Shown: piece after piece, positions 33,984-42,799 of the stretch | How the letters are laid out: the number at the start of each line of letters is the position of its first letter | Numbering within the stretch: the stretch's first letter is position 1 | Assembly: GCA_041908445.1 (NCBI GenBank) | Contig: JAYRFK010000040.1 | Location: forward strand, 110,160 to 174,159 | Length of the DNA: 64,000 nucleotides | From: JAEUJM01 sp041908445 | GTDB lineage: Bacteria; Actinomycetota; Acidimicrobiia; Acidimicrobiales; DATDAH01 | Direction: 5' to 3' | Notes under the pieces: model-generated | The model's input: only the letters and a program-made list of their open reading frames with translations | The model's database searches: none | What the model was told of the DNA's origin: nothing | Translations under genes and position numbers: made by a program

Positions 33984-34844
33984 CTACAGACCGCCGGGGC
34001 GGGGCGGGAGGTCCTGGAACTGCGGCAGGCGCTTCTCGGACTTCGCCGCGAAGCACTCGAGCATGTCGGTGGGCTGGAACATGCCCGTCTGCCAGGTGGC
34101 GATGAAGTCCAGCGAGTCCGCCACCGAGTGGTCGCGGGTGAAGTTGACCGACTCCTTGGTGCCCCAGATGGCGAGCGGGGACTTGCTGGCGATCTCGGCG
34201 GCGATCTCCATCACACCGGCGAGCAGGTCGTCGTGGGTGGCGAACACCTGGTTGACCAGCCCCACCTCGACGGCCCGTTCGGCCGGCAGGCGCCGGCCCG
34301 TGTAGGCGAGCTCGCGGGCGACGCCCTCGGGGATGATCTTGGGCAGGCGCTGGAGCGTGCCGACGTCGGCGGTCATGCCGATGTTGATCTCCTGGATGCA
34401 GAAGAAGGCGTCGGCGGTGGCGTAGCGGCAGTCCGCCGCGGTGACCATGTCGACCGCACCCCCGATGCAGCCGCCCTGGATGGCGGCGAGCACCGGCATG
34501 CGGGCCTGCTCGAGGCAGGTGAAGGTGTCCTGGAGCACGCGCACGCCCTGGCGCAGGCTCGCCCGCTGGCGGCCGACCTCGACCGGCTCGCCGTCGACCG
34601 CACTGCCCCCGCCGAGCACGCCGCCGCCGCCCGTGAACACGCTCAGATCCATGCCGGCACTGAAGTGCTTGCCGGTCGAGGACAGCACGATCACACGCGC
34701 CGAGCCCTCGGCGTCGATGCGGTTGACGATCTCGGGCAGCTCCCGCCAGAAGGCGGGGGTCATGGTGTTGAGCTCGTCAGCCCGGTTGAGGCGCAGGTGC
34801 GCCACCTTGTCGGCGATCTCGACGTCGAAGCACTCGTAACCCAT
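33984..34844 (-). CDS. Enoyl-CoA hydratase/isomerase, delta3,5-delta2,4-dienoyl-CoA isomerase type
   Basis: A 286-residue crotonase-fold enzyme. The oxyanion motif reads KHFSAGMDL, and QEINIGMTADVGTLQRLPKII matches the ECH1 dienoyl-CoA isomerase signature, keeping both the Glu and the downstream Asp used in that reaction; the C-terminal RDHSVADSLDFIATW also matches. It would let beta-oxidation handle odd-position double bonds. The ATG at 34844 lies 7 nt after TAGCGT. Plain enoyl-CoA hydratase is the alternative. Confidence 0.88.
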   Translation of the reverse strand: MGYECFDVEIADKVAHLRLNRADELNTMTPAFWRELPEIVNRIDAEGSARVIVLSSTGKHFSAGMDLSVFTGGGGVLGGGSAVDGEPVEVGRQRASLRQGVRVLQDTFTCLEQARMPVLAAIQGGCIGGAVDMVTAADCRYATADAFFCIQEINIGMTADVGTLQRLPKIIPEGVARELAYTGRRLPAERAVEVGLVNQVFATHDDLLAGVMEIAAEIASKSPLAIWGTKESVNFTRDHSVADSLDFIATWQTGMFQPTDMLECFAAKSEKRLPQFQDLPPRPGGL

Positions 34845-34851
34845 GCGCCCG

Positions 34852-34857
34852 ACGCTA
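34852..34857 (-). promoter_or_regulatory. -10 element of the dienoyl-CoA-isomerase-like gene
   Basis: TAGCGT on the minus strand, 7 nt before the ATG; leaderless. Confidence 0.5.
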
Positions 34858-34866
34858 CCCCCACCA

Positions 34867-34917
34867 GGAATTCCTGTTGAGAAACCCCCGAAACGGGGGT
34901 TTCTCACCACGATTTCC
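34867..34917. repeat. Palindromic repeat element, copy 2 (possible terminator)
   Basis: A perfect 13-bp stem, TGAGAAACCCCCG (34878-34890) and its complement (34894-34906), with loop aaa, inside an outer imperfect palindrome. The sequence is clearly related to the element at 18419-18476. It lies 16 nt after the PfkB kinase stop, so it could terminate that gene, though no T-run follows. Confidence 0.75.
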
Positions 34918-34932
34918 GCCGTTCCGGGCGGG

Positions 34933-35940
34933 TCAGTCCAGGGTCCCTGCGAGCTCGGCGAGGGAGGTCTCGGGGCGGGCACCGTAGTGGCTGATGACCT
35001 CGCCGGCGGCGAGGGCGGCGAGGCGGCCACAGCGCTCGAGGTCCTGGCCGGTGGTGAGGCCGTGGAGGAAGCCGGCGGCGTAGAGGTCGCCGGCGCCCGT
35101 GGTGTCGACCACGCCGCCGTGGGGGTGGATCGGGATCACGTGCTCCTCGTCGGCGGTGACGATGACCGAGCCCTTCTCGCTGCGGGTCAAGCAGGCGATC
35201 TCGCAGTGGCCCCGCACCTGGTCGCGGGCGGCCTCCCACGAGTCGACCTGGTAGAGCGAGGTGATCTCGGCCTCGTTGGCGAAGAGCACGTCGACCCGCT
35301 CCTGCACGAGGGCCAGGAACTCGTCGCGGTAGCGGTCCACGCAGAACGAGTCGGAGAGGCTGAGGGCGACGCGGTTGCCGGCGGCCCGGGCGTGGTCCAT
35401 GGCCTTGACGATGGCGTCCTTGGCCGACGGCACGTCCCACAGGTAGCCCTCGGCGAGCACGACCTTGCCGCGGGCCACCAGGGCCTCGTCGACGTCGTCG
35501 GGGCCGAGCAGGCCGGCGGTGCCGAGGAAGGTCGACAGGGTGCGCTCGGCGTCGGGCGTGACCGCGATGAGGCAGCGGGCGGTCGACGGGCCCTCGGTCG
35601 CCGGAGCAGCGTCGAAGGCGATCCCGAGCGAGCGGATGTCGTGGGTGAAGATGTCGCCGAGCTGGTCGTCGCGGACCTTGCCCACGAAGCCGCCGCTCCC
35701 GCCGAACGAGGCCACGCCGGCGATGGTGTTGGCCACCGAGCCGCCCGAGCTCTCCTCCGCGGGCGGCATCGCCGCGTACAGGACCTGGGCCCGGTCGGCG
35801 TCGATGAGGCCCATGGCCCCCTTGACCAGGTCGTGCTCGGCGAGGAAGGCCTCGTCGACCGGGCTGATGACGTCGACGATGGCGTTGCCGATGCCGACCA
35901 CGTCGAGATCGGCGGTGGTGTTGGTCGAGTTCTCGGTCAC
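34933..35940 (-). CDS. PfkB-family carbohydrate/nucleoside kinase (adenosine kinase-like)
   Basis: A 335-residue ribokinase-fold kinase. Visible are GNAIVDVI near the start, the GGSVANTIAGVASFGG substrate loop, FANEAEIT, the TRSEKGSVI strand and the anion-hole/catalytic motif DTTGAGDLYAAGFL with the base Asp. The overall pattern matches bacterial adenosine kinase-like PfkB proteins annotated for ribonucleoside salvage. GTG start 9 nt after TAACCT. The palindromic repeat follows. Confidence 0.9.
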   Translation of the reverse strand: MTENSTNTTADLDVVGIGNAIVDVISPVDEAFLAEHDLVKGAMGLIDADRAQVLYAAMPPAEESSGGSVANTIAGVASFGGSGGFVGKVRDDQLGDIFTHDIRSLGIAFDAAPATEGPSTARCLIAVTPDAERTLSTFLGTAGLLGPDDVDEALVARGKVVLAEGYLWDVPSAKDAIVKAMDHARAAGNRVALSLSDSFCVDRYRDEFLALVQERVDVLFANEAEITSLYQVDSWEAARDQVRGHCEIACLTRSEKGSVIVTADEEHVIPIHPHGGVVDTTGAGDLYAAGFLHGLTTGQDLERCGRLAALAAGEVISHYGARPETSLAELAGTLD

Positions 35941-35949
35941 GAGGCGCAG

Positions 35950-36017
35950 AGGTTAGTGACGACCCCTTCGCCACCCGGCATCCATCGCCGCGCGCCCGCG
36001 GGCGCACCCCCTAGCCT
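35950..36017. promoter_or_regulatory. Divergent promoters of the PfkB kinase and aminopeptidase genes
   Basis: Minus-strand TAACCT at 35950-35955 is 9 nt before the kinase GTG; plus-strand TAGCCT at 36012-36017 is 6 nt before the aminopeptidase ATG. Both are leaderless spacings. Confidence 0.55.
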
Positions 36018-36023
36018 GCGCTG

Positions 36024-38600
36024 ATGGACCCCTACCGGCTGCCTCGCACGGTGGTGCCCTCGCACTACGACCTCACCCTCGTGCCCGACCTCGGCGCCGC
36101 CACCTTCACCGGCACCGTGGCCATCACCGTGGACGTGGCCGACGAGGTCGACGAGGTCGTGCTCAACGCCCTCGAGTTGACGGTGTCCGAGGCGTGGCTC
36201 GAGAACGCCGAGGGCATCCGCCGCAACGCCTCGGTCACCCTCGACGAGGGGTCCGAGCGGGCCACGCTGCGCCTCGAGGAGCCCGCCGCCGCGGGCGCCT
36301 GGGTCGTGCACCTCGCCTTCGCCGGGATCCTGAACGACAAGCTCACCGGCTTCTACCGCAGCACCTTCACCGACGACGAGGGCGTCGAGCGGGTGATCGC
36401 CACCACCCAGTTCGAGGCCACCTCGGCCCGCCGGGCCTTCCCCTGCTGGGACGAGCCCGAGCTGAAGGCCAGCTACGGGGTCACCCTGGTGGTGGAGGAC
36501 GGCCTCACCGCCATCTCCAACGCCGCCGAGGTCGAGCGCCACGACACCGGCGACGGCCGGGTCGCCGTCACCTTCGCGGACACCATGGTGATGTCCACCT
36601 ACCTGGTGGCGTTCATCGTCGGCCCCCTCGAGGTCACCGACGCGGTCGACGCCGGCGGCACGCCGCTGCGGGTCGTGCACCCGCCGGGCAAGGGCCACCT
36701 CACCGCCTTCGCCCTCGAGGTCGGGGCCTTCGCCCTCGCCTTCTTCGAGGACTACTACGGGATCCGCTACCCCGGCGACAAGCTCGACCTGGTCGCCGTC
36801 CCCGACTTCGCCTTCGGGGCCATGGAGAACCTCGGCTGCGTGACCTTCCGGGAGGTGCTGCTGCTGGTCGACCCCGACACCGTGACCCAGCCCGAGCTGC
36901 AACGGGTGGTGGACGTCATCGCCCACGAACTCGCCCACATGTGGTTCGGCGACCTCGTGACCATGAAGTGGTGGAACGGCATCTGGCTGAACGAGGCCTT
37001 CGCCACCTTCATGGAGATGCTCTGCACCGACGCCTTCCGCCCCGAGTGGGACCGCTGGTCGGACTTCGGGCTGTCGCGCACCGCCGCCTTCGACGTCGAC
37101 TCGCTCGGCGCCACCCGGCCCATCGAGTTCGAGGTGGTGTCGCCGGCGGACTCCGAGGGCATGTTCGACGTGCTCACCTACGAGAAGGGCGCGGCGGTGG
37201 TGCGCATGCTCGAGCAGTGGCTCGGCGCCGACGCCTTTCGCGAGGGCATCCGCGGCTACCTCGCCGCCCACGCCTACGGGAACACCGAGACGACCGACCT
37301 GTGGGACGCCATCGAGGCCGCCAACCCCGGCGCGCCCGTCCGCAAGGTGATGGACACCTGGATCTTCCAGGGCGGCTACCCGCTCGTGTCGGTCGCCCGC
37401 ACCGAGGAGGGCGTGCGGCTGCGCCAGGAGCGCTTCGCCTACGAGGGCGGCACCGAGGCGGCACCGGCGAGCTGGGCGGTCCCGCTCGTGGTCGCCTCCG
37501 GCGCGGCGACCGAGGAGGCCGGTGGTGACGTCGGGGTCAGCGGGCGCCGGCTCGAGAAGGCCCTGCTCGACGGCGCCGGCCTCGAGCTCGCCCTCCCGGG
37601 CGCCGACTGGGTGCAGGCCAACGCGGGCGGCAGCGGCTTCTACCGGGTGGACTACGACGCCGAGCTGCGGGCGGCCCTCGTGGCCCGGGCCCAGGACGTG
37701 CTCTCGCCCATCGAGCGCTACGGCCTCGTGGACGACACGTGGGCCTCGGTGCTGGCCGGCCGCACGACCACGCCCGAGGTGTGCGAGCTCCTCCAGGGCT
37801 TCGCCGACGAGACCGACCTCGCCGTCTGGCAGCGGATCGTGGCGGCGCTCGACGGCCTCGACCGCCTCCTCGACGGGGCACCCCGGGAGCGCTTCCAGGC
37901 GTTCGCCCGCGACCTCGTCGGGCCCGCACTCGACCGGGTCGGCCAGACCGGCATGCCCGGCGAGGCCGACCGGGTCCGCGAGCTGCGCGCCACCCTCGTC
38001 CTCGCGCTGGGCACCACCGGCGCCGACCCCGCCACGCGCGGGCGGGCGCGCGAGGTCCTCGCCGCCCACGGCGCCGACCCGGCCGCCGCCGACCCGAGCC
38101 TCACCGCGGCCGCCGTCAGCGTGATCGCCGCCACCGGCACCGCCGAGGACCATGCCGACTTCCGCGCCCGCCAGGCCGCCGCGACCAACCCGCAGGACGA
38201 GCAGCGCTACCTGCGGGCGCTCGCGGACTTCAACGACCCGGGGGTCTTTGCCGACACCATGGCCATGACCCTCACCGACCAGGTCCGCAGCCAGGACGCG
38301 CCGTTCGTCCTGCGCAAGGGCCTGATCAACCGCGAGCGGGGCGCCGACGCGTGGGCCTTCGTCGAGGACCACTGGGACGACATCGGAGGGCGCCTGCCCT
38401 CCAACAGCATCTCCCGGCTGCTCGAGGGCGTCCGCTGGCTGAACGACCCCGAGCTCGCCGCCCGCGTCACCGCCTTCCTGGAGGCGCACCCCGTTCCGCA
38501 AGGGGCCAAGACCATCGCCCAGCACCTGGAGCGCCTCCAGGTGAACGTCACGCTCCGCCGCCGCGAGTCCGCTCGCCTGGCCGAGCACTTCGGCGGCTGA
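36024..38600 (+). CDS. pepN: M1 family aminopeptidase
   Basis: An 858-residue zinc aminopeptidase with the substrate motif GAMEN (about residue 265), the zinc site HELAHMW (about 300) with the distal Glu in NEAFATFMEM, a Tyr in LTYEKGAAVVRML and a C-terminal ERAP1-like helical domain (570-858). No signal peptide, so cytoplasmic peptide recycling. Followed by the phosphoesterase gene after 1 nt. Confidence 0.95.
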   Translation: MDPYRLPRTVVPSHYDLTLVPDLGAATFTGTVAITVDVADEVDEVVLNALELTVSEAWLENAEGIRRNASVTLDEGSERATLRLEEPAAAGAWVVHLAFAGILNDKLTGFYRSTFTDDEGVERVIATTQFEATSARRAFPCWDEPELKASYGVTLVVEDGLTAISNAAEVERHDTGDGRVAVTFADTMVMSTYLVAFIVGPLEVTDAVDAGGTPLRVVHPPGKGHLTAFALEVGAFALAFFEDYYGIRYPGDKLDLVAVPDFAFGAMENLGCVTFREVLLLVDPDTVTQPELQRVVDVIAHELAHMWFGDLVTMKWWNGIWLNEAFATFMEMLCTDAFRPEWDRWSDFGLSRTAAFDVDSLGATRPIEFEVVSPADSEGMFDVLTYEKGAAVVRMLEQWLGADAFREGIRGYLAAHAYGNTETTDLWDAIEAANPGAPVRKVMDTWIFQGGYPLVSVARTEEGVRLRQERFAYEGGTEAAPASWAVPLVVASGAATEEAGGDVGVSGRRLEKALLDGAGLELALPGADWVQANAGGSGFYRVDYDAELRAALVARAQDVLSPIERYGLVDDTWASVLAGRTTTPEVCELLQGFADETDLAVWQRIVAALDGLDRLLDGAPRERFQAFARDLVGPALDRVGQTGMPGEADRVRELRATLVLALGTTGADPATRGRAREVLAAHGADPAAADPSLTAAAVSVIAATGTAEDHADFRARQAAATNPQDEQRYLRALADFNDPGVFADTMAMTLTDQVRSQDAPFVLRKGLINRERGADAWAFVEDHWDDIGGRLPSNSISRLLEGVRWLNDPELAARVTAFLEAHPVPQGAKTIAQHLERLQVNVTLRRRESARLAEHFGG

Positions 38601-38601
38601 G

Positions 38602-39735
38602 GTGGGCCAACGACCCCGAGCGGTGCGGCTGGGCGTCTTCGCGGTCGACGACGCGACGGTGCAGATCGCCTGGGGGAAGCTCGGCCCGGGGCGGATCGAG
38701 GTCTCGGTCGGCGACGACACCGTCGAGCTCCACACCGACGGCGGCCCGGGCGTGCTCTCGTTCCGGGGCCTCGAGCCCGACCGACCGGGCGCGGTCGAGC
38801 TGCGCGGCCCCGGCGTCCCGGGCGGCCACCAGACCCTCCCCTTCCGCACGTTGCCCGCCCTGCCCGGCCCGGAGCTGTTCCGCTTCGCCACGGTGAACGA
38901 CATCCACCTCGGCTGTCGGGTCTACGGCATGCTCCACACCATGCGGGAGAAGCCGCAGCCCGAGGAGCCCTACACCGTGCGCATGGCCCGGGCCGCCTTC
39001 GCCGAAGCCGCGGCGTGGGGCGCCCAGCGCCTGATCGCCAAGGGCGACGTCACCCACCACGGTGAGATCCACAACTGGCAGCGCTTCCGCGACCTGCTCG
39101 ACGAGGCCGGCCTGGTGGGCGAGGCCATCCCGGGCAACCACGACGTCGAGCCCCGGCGCGAGATCGACCCCAACGACGCCCTGGAGAAGATCGGCCTCAC
39201 CCCGATCCCCGAGGGCGTGCGCTCGATCGACGTGCCCGGGCTGCGCATCGTCCTGCTCGACTCCACCCGGCTCGGCGTGCGCCGCGGACACGTCGACCAC
39301 CTGCACGAGGGGGTCCGGGAGGCCGTGGCCGGCGCCGACGGCCCCGTGTGGATGGGCCTGCACCACCACTTCGAGCCCCTGTGGTTCTCCTACTTCTACC
39401 CGCCGGGTGTCCGGGGCCGGCACACGTCCCGGTTCCTCGCCGAGATCGCCGCCGCCAACCCCAACGTCTTCCTGAGCAGCGGCCACACCCACCGCAACCG
39501 GCGCCGCGACGTCGGCTCGCTCGTGCTCACCGAGGTCGGCTCACCCCAGGACTACCCGGGGACGTGGGGCTCCTACGTCGTCCACGAGGCCGGGATCCGC
39601 CAGGTCACGTGGCGCACCGAGGACCCGTCGACCACGCCGTGGATCGAGTACTCACGGCGGGCGGCCGGGACGATGTGGGGCCGCTGGTCACCAGGGCGCC
39701 TGCGCGACCGCTGCTTCGAGCACCGCTGGGTCTGA
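38602..39735 (+). CDS. Metallophosphoesterase
   Basis: A 377-residue calcineurin-like phosphoesterase. Residues 1-90 form a beta domain; the catalytic core carries TVNDIHLG, AKGDVTHHGE, IPGNHDVE, GLHHHFEP and SSGHTHRN, the full dimetal set. The family hydrolyses phosphodiesters such as cyclic nucleotides or glycerophosphodiesters; a role on the cAMP made by the cyclase 17 kb away is possible but unsupported. GTG start immediately after the aminopeptidase stop. Confidence 0.88.
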   Translation: MGQRPRAVRLGVFAVDDATVQIAWGKLGPGRIEVSVGDDTVELHTDGGPGVLSFRGLEPDRPGAVELRGPGVPGGHQTLPFRTLPALPGPELFRFATVNDIHLGCRVYGMLHTMREKPQPEEPYTVRMARAAFAEAAAWGAQRLIAKGDVTHHGEIHNWQRFRDLLDEAGLVGEAIPGNHDVEPRREIDPNDALEKIGLTPIPEGVRSIDVPGLRIVLLDSTRLGVRRGHVDHLHEGVREAVAGADGPVWMGLHHHFEPLWFSYFYPPGVRGRHTSRFLAEIAAANPNVFLSSGHTHRNRRRDVGSLVLTEVGSPQDYPGTWGSYVVHEAGIRQVTWRTEDPSTTPWIEYSRRAAGTMWGRWSPGRLRDRCFEHRWV

Positions 39736-39741
39736 GCGGCC

Positions 39742-40737
39742 CTACTGGCAGCGGGCGGGCAGGGTCGCTCGCACCTGCCCCGAGTTCGGTGCCACCCGGA
39801 GGCAGGAGGAGTCGACGGCCTCGAAGTCGTCGCCCGTGAGCCGGCCCAGCGCGTGCAGGGCGTCGTTGTCCCAGTTCCCGTTGGGGGCGCCGCTCAGGTA
39901 CCAGGGCGAGCCGTTGTCGGCCAGGATCATCCCGTGCACCTTGAGGGCCTGGAGCACGGCCCGGGCCTCGGGGCTGAACCCGCTGATGTCGACGTCGGCC
40001 TTCAGGCGGAACCACGTGCCCATGGGCGGCAGGTCGGCGTCGCTCCGGTCGGAGGCCTGGTGGCGGGCGGGCCACACGTAGGTGTTGCGGGTGACCGGGG
40101 CGGTGAAGCGGATGGCGTGGTCGATGGCACCCCGACGGGCCTCGTTGTAGCGGACCAGGCCGGGCAAGATCGGGAGTCCGGCCGCATCCGCGGAGGTCCA
40201 CCCCGCCGGGCGCAGGGCGTTGCTCGTGAGGTCGTAGATCGCACCGGAGCCCGCCCGCCAGCGACGGCGACCTCCGGCCCGGTGGGCGTCGTAGAGCTCG
40301 TAGAGGCGGCAGGCCTCGGTGTCCACCGCGAGGATGTGGCGGTCACCGTCGCCGTCGGGCCCGCCCTCGATCTTCGGGTTGACCCGCACCGGGTAGGGGC
40401 CGGGGTCGCTCTCGTCGGCGTAGCGGAAGGTCACGCGGACCCGGCGGGTCGCCGAGTCCTCCCGCATGTACGGGATGCCGATCGGCCCGCCGTCCCAGAG
40501 CCCGCTGCCGAAGTCGGCCTTCAGGCCGGCGTTGCGCCCGATGCTGTCGACGTAGGCGTCCGACTGCGGGAGGACCGGCAGGTCGGACACGTCGGCGTGC
40601 CAGTAGTTGTCCGCCGGGAACACCGGGCACGCCGAGAGCGGCGGGGCGGCGCCGGCCGGCGTGACGAGCTCGGCGGCCACGAGGGCGGCCAGCGCCGCGG
40701 CGGCGACGAGCAGGCGGGCGAGCGACCGGGACCGCAT
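39742..40737 (-). CDS. Secreted protein of a conserved actinobacterial family
   Basis: A 331-residue protein with a signal peptide (residues 1-30, cut near AGAAPP). Conserved stretches are CPVFPADNYWHADVSDLP, DFGSGLWDGGPIGIPY, ADESDPGPYPV, DGDRHILAVDTEACRLYELYDA and MILADNGSPWYLSGAPN. I recall these as a secreted family of unknown function in actinobacteria and other soil bacteria; four Cys may form disulfides. The ATG lies 7 nt after GATACT. It ends 6 nt from the convergent phosphoesterase. Confidence 0.82.
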   Translation of the reverse strand: MRSRSLARLLVAAAALAALVAAELVTPAGAAPPLSACPVFPADNYWHADVSDLPVLPQSDAYVDSIGRNAGLKADFGSGLWDGGPIGIPYMREDSATRRVRVTFRYADESDPGPYPVRVNPKIEGGPDGDGDRHILAVDTEACRLYELYDAHRAGGRRRWRAGSGAIYDLTSNALRPAGWTSADAAGLPILPGLVRYNEARRGAIDHAIRFTAPVTRNTYVWPARHQASDRSDADLPPMGTWFRLKADVDISGFSPEARAVLQALKVHGMILADNGSPWYLSGAPNGNWDNDALHALGRLTGDDFEAVDSSCLRVAPNSGQVRATLPARCQ

Positions 40738-40744
40738 GGCTCCC

Positions 40745-40750
40745 AGTATC
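40745..40750 (-). promoter_or_regulatory. -10 element of the secreted-protein gene
   Basis: GATACT on the minus strand, 7 nt before the ATG; leaderless. Confidence 0.4.
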
Positions 40751-40810
40751 GACCCCGCCGCCAGCCCCCTTGACGCCACCCTGCCGCGCCGCACCCCCGC
40801 ACTCACCATG

Positions 40811-40854
40811 CTGGGACCACACACAAGGCGTGCGTGACCCAACCGTGGTCCCAG
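40811..40854. repeat. Inverted repeat, 10-bp arms
   Basis: CTGGGACCAC (40811-40820) and GTGGTCCCAG (40845-40854) with a 24-nt spacer, 17 nt downstream of the lysoplasmalogenase gene. It may be a terminator or a small repeat unit; the long loop is unlike the other hairpins here. Confidence 0.5.
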
Positions 40855-40871
40855 AACGCCAGGGGCGGGCG

Positions 40872-41516
40872 TCAGGTGGTCAGGGAGAGGACGATCCCGA
40901 TCTGGCCGAGGTGGTAGGTGACGATGATGAACAGCTCCATCCAGGCGTACGGCTTCACGAAGCGGCTCCACCCGATGCAGGCGTCGGAGGCGAAGAAGAG
41001 CAGCGAGCCGGCGATCGCGAGTGGCAGGGTCGTGCCGAACGCGCACGCCACCATCACCGAGATCACGCCCATGTAGACGGACACGGGCACGGCCAGCGCC
41101 GGCTCGTCCCCCGCCCTCACTGCGGCCACGATGCGCCGCCCGATGACGGCCATGGCGAGCACGACGACCACGACGCCGGCCACGAGCGCCACCCCCGTGA
41201 GGCCGAGCAGCACCAGGCCGACGACGTAGGCCAGGTGGCCGACCAGGAACGAGGCCAGGCCGAACACGAACCACCGCTTGTCGTCGGGGAGCATCAAGAA
41301 GACGTCGCCCGCCATCCCGAACACGAGGGCCACCACGAACGCCGCGCGAGCGCCGGCGTCGGTCGGGTCGAGGGCCAGGGCGACGCCGATCAGCGCCACC
41401 ATGGTCAACGGCTTGAAGACGTACTCCATCGGCTTCGAGCCGATGCCCTTGGCCAGCCAGTCGAGGGCGGCGATGACCAGGGTCAGGGCCAGCAGGGCCC
41501 AGGCGAGGGAGGTCAT
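40872..41516 (-). CDS. Lysoplasmalogenase (YhhN/TMEM86 family)
   Basis: A 214-residue membrane protein with seven or eight hydrophobic helices and the family pattern KPLTMVALI, GDVFLMLPDDKRWFVFGLASFLVGHLAYV and LLFFASDACIGWSRF, in which conserved Asp residues form the active site. The enzyme cleaves the vinyl-ether bond of lysoplasmalogens. The start follows the reductase stop by 1 nt, making a ferredoxin, reductase, YhhN operon. Confidence 0.88.
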   Translation of the reverse strand: MTSLAWALLALTLVIAALDWLAKGIGSKPMEYVFKPLTMVALIGVALALDPTDAGARAAFVVALVFGMAGDVFLMLPDDKRWFVFGLASFLVGHLAYVVGLVLLGLTGVALVAGVVVVVLAMAVIGRRIVAAVRAGDEPALAVPVSVYMGVISVMVACAFGTTLPLAIAGSLLFFASDACIGWSRFVKPYAWMELFIIVTYHLGQIGIVLSLTT

Positions 41517-41517
41517 G

Positions 41518-42738
41518 TCAGGGCTCGCTCCTCGCCAGCTCGACCGCGTCGGCGTAGTCCATGCCCTCGACGAGGCGCTGGCGCCACTGGATGATGTGGC
41601 GGGGCCGGTTCCAGCCCAGGGCGCCGACGAGGCGGCCGCTGCGGCCGTAGAGGGCGACGAAGCGCCGCTCGGCCACGTCCCCGGCGACGACCTGCACCTC
41701 GTCGTCCGGGCCCGAGCGGCCGGCGAGCTGGATCTTGCGGTCGTAGAGGTCGGACCAGAACCACGGCACCGGCTCGTAGGGCAGGGCGGACTCGCCGCTC
41801 GCCGCCAGGAGTCGGGCCGCCGCCGCCTGGGCCATCTCGATGGCGTTGTCCCAGTGCTCCACGCGCATGACCTCGCCCCCGAAGCGGGCGTTGGGCCAGC
41901 GGGCCACGTCGCCGGCGGCGACCACGCCGGGGGCGGCGAGGGTGGTGGCGTCGCACACCACCCCGTTCTCAAGGGTGAGCCCGGAGCCCTCCAGCCACTC
42001 GGTGTTCGGTATGACCCCGATGCCGACCACGACGACCTCGGCGTCGACGGTGGTGCCGTCGGCGAGGCGGACGCCGGTGACCCGGCCGGCGCCGTCGTCG
42101 GCGAAGCCGTCGACCCCGACGCCGAGCCGCAGGTCCACCTCGTGGTCGCGGTGCAGGTCGGCCACGAGGGCGCCCATCTCCGCGCCCAGCGCGCGCTCGA
42201 GGGGCACCGGCAGCGCCTCGATGACCGTGACGTCGAGGCCCCGGGCCCGGCAGGAGGTGGCGACCTCCGAGCCGATGAAGCCCGCCCCGATGACCGCGAC
42301 CCGCGACGGCCCGCGCTCGAGGTCGGCCCGCAGGGCCACGGCGTCGTCGAGGGTGCGCAGCACGTGCACGCCGGCGAGGCCGTCGCCGCCGATGGTGCGG
42401 GGCCGACAGCCCGTGGCGATCACCAGCCCGTCGAACCCGAGGCGATCGCCGTCGTCGAGCGCGACCTCCCGGGCCCCGAGGTCGAGGCCGACGGCGCGGG
42501 CGCCGAGGCGCCAGTCGAAGGGGTCGCCGCCGTCGTCGGCCGGCGCGGCCGAGGGCAGGACGATGCGGTCGACGTCCCAGTCCCCCGTCAGGATCTGCTT
42601 CGACAGCGGGGGCCGGTCGTACGGCTGGTGGGTCTCCTCACCGACGAGGGTGAGGGCACCGTCGTAGCCCTGGGCGCGCAGCGCCTCCGCAGCGCGGAAC
42701 CCGGCCAGGGACGCGCCGACGACGACGATGCGCTCCAT
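41518..42738 (-). CDS. Ferredoxin reductase (FAD-dependent pyridine nucleotide-disulfide family)
   Basis: A 406-residue flavoprotein of the rubredoxin/putidaredoxin-reductase type: FAD site VVVGASLAGFRAAEALR, DRPPLSK, NAD site VAVIGAGFIGSEVA, the AAGDVARWPN motif and a C-terminal reductase domain. It would pass electrons from NAD(P)H to the ferredoxin encoded 61 nt upstream. No cytochrome P450 or oxygenase is nearby, so the electron acceptor is elsewhere. A GTG one codon earlier is an alternative start. Confidence 0.92.
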   Translation of the reverse strand: MERIVVVGASLAGFRAAEALRAQGYDGALTLVGEETHQPYDRPPLSKQILTGDWDVDRIVLPSAAPADDGGDPFDWRLGARAVGLDLGAREVALDDGDRLGFDGLVIATGCRPRTIGGDGLAGVHVLRTLDDAVALRADLERGPSRVAVIGAGFIGSEVATSCRARGLDVTVIEALPVPLERALGAEMGALVADLHRDHEVDLRLGVGVDGFADDGAGRVTGVRLADGTTVDAEVVVVGIGVIPNTEWLEGSGLTLENGVVCDATTLAAPGVVAAGDVARWPNARFGGEVMRVEHWDNAIEMAQAAAARLLAASGESALPYEPVPWFWSDLYDRKIQLAGRSGPDDEVQVVAGDVAERRFVALYGRSGRLVGALGWNRPRHIIQWRQRLVEGMDYADAVELARSEP

Positions 42739-42799
42739 CACGATGTCCGTTCCCGTGGGTCAGGGCGGGGCGTCGGCGCCGGCCGCCGGCGGATCGGGC

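Noticed and set aside
35937..38903. Very long open frames antisense to real genes (for example 988 codons here, and others opposite the CocE-like, MMPL and acyl-CoA dehydrogenase genes)
   Set aside because: High GC removes stop codons from all frames. These translations are Arg-, Gly- or Val/Asp-rich low-complexity sequence with no domain, while the opposite strand encodes conserved enzymes.
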